Shown in pieces: positions 1 to 6,127 of a DNA stretch of 7,979 nucleotides. Origin of the DNA: Ruminococcus sp. GTDB taxonomy: Bacteria; Bacillota; Clostridia; Oscillospirales; Ruminococcaceae. The stretch spans positions 1 to 7,979 of the forward strand of contig JAILFF010000033.1 in the NCBI GenBank assembly GCA_024697705.1, given 5' to 3'. Under the pieces are notes generated by a model. That model searched no databases, was not told where the DNA came from, and saw only the letters and a program-made list of their open reading frames with translations. Position 1 is the first letter of the stretch. Each line of letters starts with the position of its first letter. Made by a program: the position numbers and the translations under genes.

Positions 1-1767
1 ATCATCAAGCACGGCTTCGCGGTTCTTTACATGATAGCGCAGAAGCTTGTGTACAACTCGGTGCAGCACGGCTATCAGGTAGGCTCGCGTGGTTCGGTAG
101 GCTCGTCGTTCGTTGCTTCGATGTCGGGCATTTCCGAAGTAAATCCGCTGATGCCGCACTACGTCTGCCCGAAATGCCGTTACAGCGAGTTCATCACCGA
201 CGGCTCGGTAGGCTCGGGCTTCGACCTTCCGCCGAAAAACTGTCCGAAATGCGGCACGGATATGATGCGCGACGGTCACGACATTCCGTTTGAAACGTTC
301 CTCGGTTTCAACGGCGACAAGGCTCCCGATATCGACCTGAACTTCTCGGGCGATTTCCAGGGGCAGTCTCACCGCTACACCGAAGAGCTTTTCGGTAAAG
401 ACCACGTTTTCAAGGCGGGGACTATCTCGGGCGTTCAGGAAAAGACCGCCTTCGGCTATGTTAAGAAATACTGCGAGGAGCGCGGCAGGACGATAACTCC
501 CGCCGAGACTTTGCGCCTTGCGACAGGCTGCTGCGACGTTAAGCGCACGACCGGTCAGCACCCGGGCGGAATGGTAGTTATCCCCGGCGATTACGAGGTT
601 TACGACTTCACGCCCGTACAGCACCCCGCCGAAAAGGACGAGGGCGACATAATCACCACGCATTTCGACTTCCACTCGCTGCATGATACCATATTAAAGC
701 TCGACGAGCTGGGTCACGATGTGCCGACGATATACAAGTATCTCGAAGCGTTTTCGGGGCTTGTCATTACCGAGATACCCATGTCCGACCCCGCAGTTTA
801 CAGCCTGTTCACCTCTCCCGAGGCGCTGGGTGTTACAAAGGAAGACCTTATGTGGGAGACGGGAACTCTCGGTATCCCCGAAATGGGTACGAATTTCGTC
901 TGCGGAATGCTGCTCGAAGCCAACCCGAAGAATTTCAGCGACCTGCTGCAAATTTCGGGGCTTTCGCACGGTACGGACGTATGGCTCGGCAACGCGCAGG
1001 AGCTTATCAAGAACGGCACCTGCACGATCTCCGAGGTTATCGGAACGCGAGACAGTATCATGACGTACCTTATATATCATGGGCTCGATCCGTCGCTGTC
1101 GTTCAAGATAATGGAGATCACCCGTAAGGGCAACGCGCCGAAGCTCCTGACCGAAGAAATGAAGCAGGATATGCGCGACCACAACGTACCCGAATGGTAC
1201 ATCGAGAGCTGTCTCAAAATCAAATATATGTTCCCGAAGGCGCACGCGGCGGCGTATGTAACGTCGGCGATAAAGCTGTGCTGGTTCAAGGTACACGAGC
1301 CGCTTGTGTTTTACGCGGCGATATTCACGGTGCGCGGCGAAGCCTTCGACGCGGAAACGGCGCTGAAAGGCGTTCATCGGGTAAAGGATAAGATAACACA
1401 AATAATGAATATGTCCCGCGACGACCGCACGGCGAAGGACGAAGAAACGCTCGATATGTTACGCTTGATATATGAAATGCTGCTGCGCGGGCTGGAGTTC
1501 CTGCCGGTAGATATTTACAAATCCCATGCGTTCATCTATCGGATAGAGGACGGCAAGCTGCGTCTGCCGTTCATAGCGATAAACGGCGTAGGCGGAAACG
1601 CGGCGAAGCAGCTGTACGAAAAGGCGCAGGGCGGCAGCTTTATTTCGATAGAGGAATTCCAGCAGCAGTCGGGCGTAGGCAGGTCGGTAATAGACACATT
1701 AAAGACCTACGGCGCGTTCGGCGACCTGCCCGAATCCAATCAGGTAGACTTTTTCAGCTTGATGTAA
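1..1767 (+). CDS. polC: DNA polymerase III, PolC-type alpha subunit (C-terminal part, 5' end outside window)
   Basis: Replicative DNA polymerase of low-GC Gram-positives, acting at the replication fork. The frame is open from base 1, so the gene enters from upstream. The visible 588 codons are the C-terminal part of a protein that is usually about 1,400-1,450 residues. In window residue numbering, a four-cysteine zinc-binding module (CPKC at about 56-59 and CPKC at about 81-84) is inserted before the palm sequence PDIDLNFSGD. The two aspartates of PDID (about 110 and 112) match the catalytic acidic pair of family C polymerases. Further PolC signatures are RTTGQHPGGM, FDFHSLHDTILKLDELGHD and MFPKAHAAAYV. 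A helix-hairpin-helix-like LPFIAINGVGGNAA lies near the C-terminus. The ending VDFFSLM followed by TAA (1765-1767) is normal for the family. The N-terminal OB, PHP and exonuclease regions are not visible. No intrinsic terminator with a U-tract follows; instead a large palindrome starts at the stop codon. Confidence 0.97.
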   Translation: MIKHGFAVLYMIAQKLVYNSVQHGYQVGSRGSVGSSFVASMSGISEVNPLMPHYVCPKCRYSEFITDGSVGSGFDLPPKNCPKCGTDMMRDGHDIPFETFLGFNGDKAPDIDLNFSGDFQGQSHRYTEELFGKDHVFKAGTISGVQEKTAFGYVKKYCEERGRTITPAETLRLATGCCDVKRTTGQHPGGMVVIPGDYEVYDFTPVQHPAEKDEGDIITTHFDFHSLHDTILKLDELGHDVPTIYKYLEAFSGLVITEIPMSDPAVYSLFTSPEALGVTKEDLMWETGTLGIPEMGTNFVCGMLLEANPKNFSDLLQISGLSHGTDVWLGNAQELIKNGTCTISEVIGTRDSIMTYLIYHGLDPSLSFKIMEITRKGNAPKLLTEEMKQDMRDHNVPEWYIESCLKIKYMFPKAHAAAYVTSAIKLCWFKVHEPLVFYAAIFTVRGEAFDAETALKGVHRVKDKITQIMNMSRDDRTAKDEETLDMLRLIYEMLLRGLEFLPVDIYKSHAFIYRIEDGKLRLPFIAINGVGGNAAKQLYEKAQGGSFISIEEFQQQSGVGRSVIDTLKTYGAFGDLPESNQVDFFSLM

Positions 1768-1924
1768 TACTATTCCTCGACCAAATTTGAAACAAGCTTC
1801 ACCACCCTGAACACGATTGCCGTCGTCTTCCTCCTCGACTAACGCCAGTTAGCCTTCGTCGTCATCCTTGGCACTCGTGTCCATGGCGGCGAATCTTGTC
1901 ACGAATTTGGTCGAGGAATAGTAT
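1767..1924. repeat. 158-bp imperfect palindromic element (MITE-like) with mirrored reading frames
   Basis: Positions 1767 to 1924 form one palindrome centred at 1845/1846 with no indels. The outer 21 bp (1767-1787 against 1904-1924) are perfect. Pairing continues with scattered substitutions to about 1822/1869, giving roughly 46 Watson-Crick pairs in 56 positions plus two G-T. The core around 1823-1838 is poorly paired. An apical stem, 1839-1843 with 1848-1852, closes a GCCA loop. The element can be drawn as a TA duplication (1768-1769 and 1922-1923) flanking CTATTCC...GGAATAG. That is the pattern of MITEs mobilised by IS630/Tc1-mariner type transposases, but TA is itself part of the palindrome, so this is inference. 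Each arm, read inward, is open for 24 codons starting YYSSTKF and ends in TAA beside the apex. Transcribed RNA would fold into a long hairpin. No transposase is present. Confidence 0.75.
1896..1924 (+). promoter_or_regulatory. Possible outward promoter at the right end of the palindrome
   Basis: TTGTCA (1896-1901) is followed after 17 bp by TAGTAT (1919-1924), giving partial matches to the sigma-A -35 and -10 boxes. A start near 1931 would leave a leader of only about 15 nt before the acetyltransferase start at 1946. The -10 match is only 4 of 6, so this is a weak candidate. The alternative is that the acetyltransferase is transcribed by read-through from polC. Confidence 0.25.
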
Positions 1925-1932
1925 AAGCCGTC

Positions 1933-1939
1933 AGAGGTG
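1933..1939 (+). promoter_or_regulatory. Ribosome binding site deciding the acetyltransferase start
   Basis: AGAGGTG lies 6 nt upstream of ATG 1946. The in-frame GTG at 1937 sits inside this site, so it is unlikely to be the initiation codon. Confidence 0.6.
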
Positions 1940-1945
1940 AAAAAT

Positions 1946-2524
1946 ATGCAGATAAAATGCTTATACGTCCCGACGCTTGAAACGGAAAGGCTTCTGCTTC
2001 GGGAGCTTGTTCCCGACGACGCGGAAGACCTCGGCAGGTGGCTCGGCAGCGACGAGCTGTACACGTACTGGGGGCGCAAAGCGAGCAAGGCTGAAAAAGC
2101 CCCCGCCCTGCTCTTTGAAGACCCGAGACCCAATGTAAAACGCAAGCCCTCCCATGATTTCACATGGGGGATAGTGCTCAGGGAAACGAACCAAGTGATA
2201 GGAATACTTGAGATATTCGACGTCGAGAACGACCGCATGGGTATGGTAGGGTATCGCATCTCGCCCGCGTATTGGGGCAGGGGACTATGCACCGAAGCGC
2301 TCGGGCGTGCTGTGGGATTCATCTTTTCCGAAACGCCGCTTGACAGATTGCAGGGCAATGCCGACGTGAGGAACACGGCTTCAAACAGAGTTCTGCAAAA
2401 GAGCGGCTTTAAGCTCGAAGGCACTATCCGTCACGGGAAAATGGTCTCCTGTTACTGTGATTACAATATTTGGGGACTTATCCGTGAGGATATTTGCTGC
2501 ACGGCGGAGAATGTCAGTGAGTGA
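1946..2524 (+). CDS. GNAT-family N-acetyltransferase, RimJ/RimL type
   Basis: Predicted cytoplasmic acetyl-CoA-dependent N-acetyltransferase of 192 residues, a usual length for RimJ/RimL-like GNATs. The N-terminus LETERLLLRELVPDDAEDL is the typical beta1-alpha1 opening of the family. The acetyl-CoA pyrophosphate-binding loop is at about residues 109-119 (YWGRGLCTEAL, the R/Q-x-x-G-x-G/A motif). Its last position is occupied by Cys rather than the usual Gly or Ala, a mild variation. The C-terminal NADVRNTASNRVLQKSGFKLEG (about 138-159) contains the Asn-rich motif seen in acetyltransferases of this group, followed by the 'W-x-L' ending strand. ATG 1946 is preferred over GTG 1937 because the Shine-Dalgarno overlaps the GTG. 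The substrate cannot be told: ribosomal proteins, antibiotics and small metabolites are all possible. The gene stands alone between the polC-adjacent palindrome and the his promoter. Confidence 0.88.
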   Translation: MQIKCLYVPTLETERLLLRELVPDDAEDLGRWLGSDELYTYWGRKASKAEKAPALLFEDPRPNVKRKPSHDFTWGIVLRETNQVIGILEIFDVENDRMGMVGYRISPAYWGRGLCTEALGRAVGFIFSETPLDRLQGNADVRNTASNRVLQKSGFKLEGTIRHGKMVSCYCDYNIWGLIREDICCTAENVSE

Positions 2525-2527
2525 TTA

Positions 2528-2556
2528 TGTACAAATATCACTTTGATTTTTGTGCA
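2528..2556. terminator. AT-rich hairpin after the acetyltransferase stop; weak terminator or operator dyad
   Basis: TGTACAAA (2528-2535) pairs with TTTGTGCA (2549-2556). In the same register ATCA (2537-2540) pairs with TGAT (2544-2547) around a CTT loop, with one T-T mismatch and one G-T pair. This gives 12 pairs beginning 3 nt after the TGA stop. There is no following T-run, so it is not a classical intrinsic terminator. A short 3' hairpin stabilising the mRNA, or a regulator binding dyad, are alternatives. Confidence 0.45.
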
Positions 2557-2604
2557 GTATTATAAGACAATTGCCGAATATACATGGCGCTATATTGTTT
2601 TGGC

Positions 2605-2633
2605 TTGACAAATATCAGCCGCTGTGTTATGAT
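2605..2633 (+). promoter_or_regulatory. Sigma-A type promoter of the histidine operon
   Basis: A perfect -35 TTGACA (2605-2610), a 17-bp spacer, and a -10 TATGAT (2628-2633) preceded by TGT (2625-2627), which is an extended -10. Transcription should begin near 2640, leaving a leader of about 75 nt before hisZ. That is too short for a T-box riboswitch, and none is seen. Confidence 0.82.
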
Positions 2634-2648
2634 TAGTACATCGCTTGA

Positions 2649-2689
2649 TACTATGATAATATGCTAATGATTTACTATGATAAAGTAAA
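2649..2689. promoter_or_regulatory. Operator-like direct and inverted repeats downstream of the his promoter
   Basis: The 11-mer TACTATGATAA occurs at 2649-2659 and again at 2673-2683, exactly 24 bp apart. The shared core TATGAT also occurs 24 bp further upstream as the -10 box itself (2628-2633). The downstream copy lies inside an inverted repeat, TTTACT (2671-2676) and AGTAAA (2684-2689), with a 7-bp centre. Upstream, TAGTA (2634-2638) and TACTA (2649-2653) form another dyad. Repeats of this kind between promoter and gene suggest repressor sites. In Bacillota a TrpR-family protein (YerC/HisR) is a known his regulator, but assigning it here is inference. Confidence 0.45.
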
Positions 2690-2698
2690 TGTACAGAC

Positions 2699-2704
2699 AA
2701 AGGA
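2699..2704 (+). promoter_or_regulatory. Ribosome binding site deciding the hisZ start
   Basis: AAAGGA directly abuts the first ATG (2705), with no spacing, but lies 9 nt before the second in-frame ATG (2714). The second ATG is therefore the likely start. Confidence 0.65.
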
Positions 2705-2713
2705 ATGAATAAT

Positions 2714-3910
2714 ATGAAAAGATACGATCTGATAACCCCCGAGGGAACACGCGACCTGCTTTTCGAGGAATGTCTCGCACGGCGCACCGTTCAGAAGCGC
2801 CTGACCGAGCTTTTCCGACATTTCGGTTACAGCGAGGTCGTTACGCCCTGCATGGAATTTTACGATGTCTTTCTCGGCACATCGCGCACGTTCAGGCAGG
2901 AGAGCCTTTACAAGCTGACCGATTCCAAAAACAGGCTCATAACGCTGCGTCCCGACAACACTATCCCGATAGCGCGTCTTGCCGCGACAAGGCTTAAGGA
3001 ATCCGACCTGCCGCTCAGACTTTACTACGATCAGGCGGTGTTCACGAACAACGCGCTGTTAAAGGGCAAGTCCGACGAGGTGGTGCAGACCGGTATCGAG
3101 CTTATCGGCGGCGAAAACACCCGCCGCGCCGACTATGAAGCGCTCTGCACGGCGGTGGAGGCTCTTGCCTGCTTCGGCAAGGATTTCCGCCTTGAAATAG
3201 GGCATATCGGCTACTTCAAGGAGCTTGTACGCAAGCTAAATATCGACGCCCGCACCGAAGAGGAGATCCGCGTGCTTATCAACGCGAAGAATTACCCCGC
3301 GCTGAACGACCTGCTCGACGGCATCGCCGACAACGAGGTAACGGCGACCCTCAAAAAGCTGCCCGGACTTTTCGGCGGCGAGGACGTTTTCGACAAGGCG
3401 GCGCGGCTCTGCTCCGACGACAATATCAAGTCGATACTCCATGAGCTGAAAGTGGTATACAACCGCCTTTCGAGCCTGGGCTACAAGGACAAGATCATCG
3501 TCGATCTGGGCATCGTGCGTCAGACCGACTACTACACGGGGATAGTCTTCAAGGGCTATTTGACGGGAATAGGCGACAGCGTTCTTAAGGGCGGCAGATA
3601 CGATAAGCTGCTCGGCGAGTTCGGCAGAGAGTGCCCCGCAGTCGGCTTCGGCGTGAACTGCGACGCAATCGCAACGTATCTTTGCAAGATCGGCGAAGCT
3701 CCCAAGCCCGAAACGCCCGACTGCATCGTATTCGGCGAAAAGGGCTATGTGGTGGAGTCGATGGCGTTCGCGCAGAAGCTCGTCCGCGAGGGTCAGACCG
3801 TCGAGAACAGCCTGTTCACCACTCTTGCCGATACGAAGGAATACGCCGCCGCGAAGGGCATACATAAGATATATGTACTCGGCGAGGAAGAGTACACGAT
3901 AGAGTTATAA
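2714..3910 (+). CDS. hisZ: ATP phosphoribosyltransferase regulatory subunit HisZ
   Basis: HisZ is a histidyl-tRNA-synthetase paralogue. It assembles with short-form HisG into the first enzyme of histidine synthesis, is needed for catalysis, and carries feedback control. The protein has 398 residues, a normal HisZ length. The class II synthetase core is visible: ITPEGTRDLL near the N-terminus, a motif-1-like VVTPCMEFYDVF, a motif-2-like LRPDNTIPIARLA (about 78-90), VRQTDYYTG (about 268-276) and GGRYDKLLGEFG (about 293-304). HisRS-defining residues are altered. The motif 2 arginine after the phenylalanine is replaced in YYDQAVFTNN, and the RGLDYYTG box reads RQTDYYTG. The tail after about residue 334 is a short Rossmann-like remnant of about 65 residues instead of a full anticodon-binding domain. 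Together with hisG of only 209 residues downstream, this supports HisZ rather than HisS. It is the first gene after the promoter at 2605-2633. Confidence 0.93.
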   Translation: MKRYDLITPEGTRDLLFEECLARRTVQKRLTELFRHFGYSEVVTPCMEFYDVFLGTSRTFRQESLYKLTDSKNRLITLRPDNTIPIARLAATRLKESDLPLRLYYDQAVFTNNALLKGKSDEVVQTGIELIGGENTRRADYEALCTAVEALACFGKDFRLEIGHIGYFKELVRKLNIDARTEEEIRVLINAKNYPALNDLLDGIADNEVTATLKKLPGLFGGEDVFDKAARLCSDDNIKSILHELKVVYNRLSSLGYKDKIIVDLGIVRQTDYYTGIVFKGYLTGIGDSVLKGGRYDKLLGEFGRECPAVGFGVNCDAIATYLCKIGEAPKPETPDCIVFGEKGYVVESMAFAQKLVREGQTVENSLFTTLADTKEYAAAKGIHKIYVLGEEEYTIEL

Positions 3911-4040
3911 GGCTTCGACCAGCCGGGTCGGGACGCGGGTGCGCTCGCAAGCTCGCTCACGTTCGGCGGGGCGGGGGGATTTGTTCCGCGGCGGCGGGGA
4001 AGAAGTAATGAGACTAAAGATTACAATAGAGATATAGACC
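3911..4040. other. GC-rich, repeat-like spacer between hisZ and the phosphatase gene
   Basis: The first 90 bp are very G-rich, with GGG runs at 3925-3939 and GGCGGGGCGGGGGG at 3965-3978. They contain a small hairpin, CGACC (3916-3920) with GGTCG (3926-3930), and a duplicated GCTCGC (3943-3948 and 3951-3956). The last 30 bp turn abruptly AT-rich before the next start codon. A 9-codon ATG frame (4008-4037) ends just before the phosphatase gene, but it has only a poor Shine-Dalgarno and is not called. No convincing promoter or T-tract terminator is seen. It may belong to a chromosomal intergenic repeat family, because a similar GC-rich block follows hisD. Confidence 0.5.
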
Positions 4041-4592
4041 ATGTTATATATAATACGTCACGGCAGGACCGACTGGAACGAACTCCACAAGCTTCAAGGC
4101 AGAACGGATATCCCGCTGAACGATGATGGTCGGCAGATGGCTGAAAAAGCCGCCGAAGAATACAGGGAAGTTCATTTCGACGTGTGCTACTGTTCGCCGC
4201 TTGTGCGGGCAAGGGAGACCGCCGAAATACTTCTGCGAGGGCGGGAAGTCCCGATAATCACCGACGAACGGCTGGTTGAAATGTCTTTCGGGCGTTTCGA
4301 GGGGACAGAGAACAGCTTTGATATTCCCGACTGTCCGATAAACGAGCTTTTCTTTCACCCCGAGAGCTATACGGCGAGCGAGACCGAAGGCGAGAGCCTT
4401 GACGAACTGTTCGCCCGCACAGGCGAATTTCTTGACGATGTGGCAATGCCGCAGGTCGAAGCGGGAAAGGACGTTCTTATCGTCGGGCACGGGGCGATGA
4501 ATTCGAGCATCGTCAGCAGGATAAGGGATTATCCCCGCCGCGATTTTTGGAAAGCCGGAATTGAGAATTGTAAGCTGATGAAGCTTATCTAA
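4041..4592 (+). CDS. Histidine phosphatase superfamily protein (phosphoglycerate-mutase-like)
   Basis: Cytoplasmic phosphatase of the RHG superfamily, 183 residues. The phosphohistidine motif is IIRHGRT (nucleophile His7, Arg6). QGRTDIPL at 19-26 is the usual second signature, and Arg56 in SPLVRARETA is a phosphate-binding arginine. Glu80 in LVEMSFGRFEG is in the position of the general acid/base. The second catalytic histidine is His150 in VGHGAM. All expected residues are present, so it should be active. The start has only a weak AGAGA (4028-4032), but the sequence begins exactly at the first beta strand. It lies between hisZ and hisG, 21 nt upstream of hisG, so it is probably co-transcribed with them. 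The family covers many substrates (sugar phosphates, alpha-ribazole phosphate, nucleotides). The location makes histidinol phosphate or a phosphoribosyl intermediate a reasonable guess, but the sequence does not show this. Confidence 0.9.
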   Translation: MLYIIRHGRTDWNELHKLQGRTDIPLNDDGRQMAEKAAEEYREVHFDVCYCSPLVRARETAEILLRGREVPIITDERLVEMSFGRFEGTENSFDIPDCPINELFFHPESYTASETEGESLDELFARTGEFLDDVAMPQVEAGKDVLIVGHGAMNSSIVSRIRDYPRRDFWKAGIENCKLMKLI

Positions 4593-4613
4593 TATTAGCA
4601 AAGGAAGAAATCT

Positions 4614-5243
4614 ATGAATAAACCGTTAAGGATAGCATTAACAAAGGGCAGACTCGAAAAGGATACCGTCGGGCTTTTCGAGAAGATCGGCTACGACTGC
4701 ACCGCCGTCCGCGAAAAGGGCAGAAAACTCATTCTCCCAATACCCGACGGAAATATGGAGGTAGTCCTCGCTAAGGCGAACGACGTTATCACCTACGTCG
4801 AGCACGGCGTTTGCGACATCGGCGTGGTCGGCAAGGATACCATAATGGAAATGCAGGGCAAATGCTTCGAGATAGTCGATCTCGGCTTCGGACGCTGCAA
4901 ATTCGCCCTTGCGACAAAGAAAGGCTCGAAATTCTACGGCGGATACAACGTCAAGACGATAGCTACCAAATATCCCAATATCGCCCGCAATTTCTTTGAA
5001 TCGAAGGGTATGGACGTTGAGATCGTAAAGATCGAAGGCTCGGTGGAGCTGGCGCCGCTGCTGGAGCTTTCCGACGGCATCGTGGATATCGTCGAGACAG
5101 GCACCACGCTTAAGGAAAACGGCTTGGAGGTCATCGAGGACATCTGCCCGATTTCGGCGCGGCTCATCGTCAATATGGTAAGCATGAAGCTCCGTCAGAA
5201 GGAGATAGAGGATTTCGTGCGTAAGGTACGGGATAATCTGTGA
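4614..5243 (+). CDS. hisG: ATP phosphoribosyltransferase catalytic subunit HisG, short form
   Basis: Catalyses condensation of ATP and PRPP to N1-(5-phosphoribosyl)-ATP, the committed step of histidine synthesis. At 209 residues it is the short form, lacking the C-terminal regulatory ACT-like domain, and it needs HisZ (hisZ lies upstream). Family landmarks are RIALTKGRLEKD (about 6-17), CDIGVVGKD (67-75), a conserved EGSVELAPLL (141-150), and the PRPP-loop region DIVETGTTLKENGL (158-171). A good Shine-Dalgarno, AAAGGA (4600-4605), stands 8 nt before ATG 4614. The stop TGA (5241-5243) overlaps the GTG start of the following ATP-grasp gene, suggesting translational coupling. No truncation is visible. 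Confidence 0.96.
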   Translation: MNKPLRIALTKGRLEKDTVGLFEKIGYDCTAVREKGRKLILPIPDGNMEVVLAKANDVITYVEHGVCDIGVVGKDTIMEMQGKCFEIVDLGFGRCKFALATKKGSKFYGGYNVKTIATKYPNIARNFFESKGMDVEIVKIEGSVELAPLLELSDGIVDIVETGTTLKENGLEVIEDICPISARLIVNMVSMKLRQKEIEDFVRKVRDNL

Positions 5244-6127
5244 CGGGGGACAAGGCTCTTCTGCTATTTCCGTCGGATTATTATTCGGCGAAGGCGGTTG
5301 ACCCGGATATGCTCGGCGAATATGACGCGGCGCTTGATACGGGAATATTCGATGTGATACTTTTTTCCTACGAAAAGTGGTTCTGTCAGGGGGTTCTTTC
5401 GCTTGATAAAAAGCCGGAAAAGCCCGGCGCGAACGCAGTTCGTGCAAATGCCATTTATCGCGGCTGGATGATGAAGCCCGCGCAGTATGCCGAATTTTAC
5501 GCTCGTCTGTCTGAAAAGGGCGTAAATTTGCTGACTTCTCCGAAGCAGTATGAGCTTTTTCATATCTTTCCGAACATTTATCCGCAGCTTGCGGAAGACA
5601 CCGTGAAAATGCTCGTATATCCCGACGGAAAGGTTGACCTTGACGAGGTGCGCAGGACGTTTGCGCGTTTCATGGTCAAGGATTATGTCAAGTCGGTAAA
5701 GGGGACGGCTTTCCCCGCGTATTTTGAAAATACCGTTACAGACGGTGAGTTTGCCGCCGCTATGGAGCTGTTCTATAAGTATCGCGGCGGACTGCTTACG
5801 GGCGGTATCTGCGTTAAGGAGTATATCGAGCTGAAAAAATACGGCGATCGTACTAACGAATACCGCGTGTTCTACATGAACGGAACCGCCTGTACAGTGA
5901 GCCGCAATTCAAATCAGCAGAGCTTTACCGCCGAGCCGCCGAAGCCGCTTATACAAAAGTATGAAAATTTAGACAGTCCGTTTTATACGATAGATTACGC
6001 GGAGCTTTCCGACGGCAGCTGGAAGATAATTGAAGCTGGTGACGGGCAGGTCTCGGGGCTTTCGCCGGGTCAGGACGCACGCGCATATTACAGAGCGCTG
6101 TATGCCGCTTTTAGGGAGAGTTTGTGA
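5240..6127 (+). CDS. ATP-grasp domain protein, R2K clade
   Basis: Predicted ATP-dependent ligase of 295 residues that resembles the R2K clade of ATP-grasp proteins. It opens with KALLLFPSDYYSAKAVDPDMLGEYDAAL, a typical start for this group. The R2K-like arginine appears as Arg74 in YRGWMM, and the lysines as VKDYVKS (Lys147, Lys151). The C-terminal ATP-grasp part has VKEYIELK (193-200), EYRVFY (Arg209) and WKIIEAGDGQVSGL (261-274), whose acidic residues would bind metal. The start is GTG 5240, within the hisG stop; the next ATG (codon 24) would remove the conserved first strand. The Shine-Dalgarno is poor, which fits coupling to hisG. The substrate is unknown; ATP-grasp ligases join a carboxylate to an amine or similar nucleophile. 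G+C is lower than in hisG (25 of 60 bases at 5341-5400 against 39 of 60 at 5041-5100), which may mean it joined the operon later. Confidence 0.8.
   Translation: MTGDKALLLFPSDYYSAKAVDPDMLGEYDAALDTGIFDVILFSYEKWFCQGVLSLDKKPEKPGANAVRANAIYRGWMMKPAQYAEFYARLSEKGVNLLTSPKQYELFHIFPNIYPQLAEDTVKMLVYPDGKVDLDEVRRTFARFMVKDYVKSVKGTAFPAYFENTVTDGEFAAAMELFYKYRGGLLTGGICVKEYIELKKYGDRTNEYRVFYMNGTACTVSRNSNQQSFTAEPPKPLIQKYENLDSPFYTIDYAELSDGSWKIIEAGDGQVSGLSPGQDARAYYRALYAAFRESL

Noticed and set aside
1849..2424. A 191-codon open frame on the - strand opposite the acetyltransferase, ending in the right arm of the palindrome
   Set aside because: Most of it is antisense to a convincing GNAT gene, and its product is low-complexity and Ser-rich. 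Only its last 24 codons, from the palindrome, are of interest, and they are treated with that element.
2525..2704. T-box riboswitch or histidine-rich leader peptide in front of hisZ
   Set aside because: The predicted leader is only about 75 nt, has no T-box sequence, no terminator/antiterminator pair, and no run of His codons.
2714..3910. Histidyl-tRNA synthetase (hisS) as the identity of the first operon gene
   Set aside because: The motif 2 arginine and the RGLDYYTG box are altered, the anticodon-binding domain is reduced, and a short hisG requiring HisZ is in the same operon.
3981..4009. Internal promoter TTGTTC-17-AGTAAT upstream of the phosphatase gene
   Set aside because: Both boxes are poor matches and the spacer is almost pure G+C, so it is not reported as a promoter.
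4008..4037. Nine-codon leader peptide before the phosphatase gene
   Set aside because: Only a weak Shine-Dalgarno and no regulatory codon pattern, so it is likely chance.
4638..5447. A 269-codon - strand frame opposite hisG
   Set aside because: Shadow of hisG and the start of the ATP-grasp gene, with no family features.
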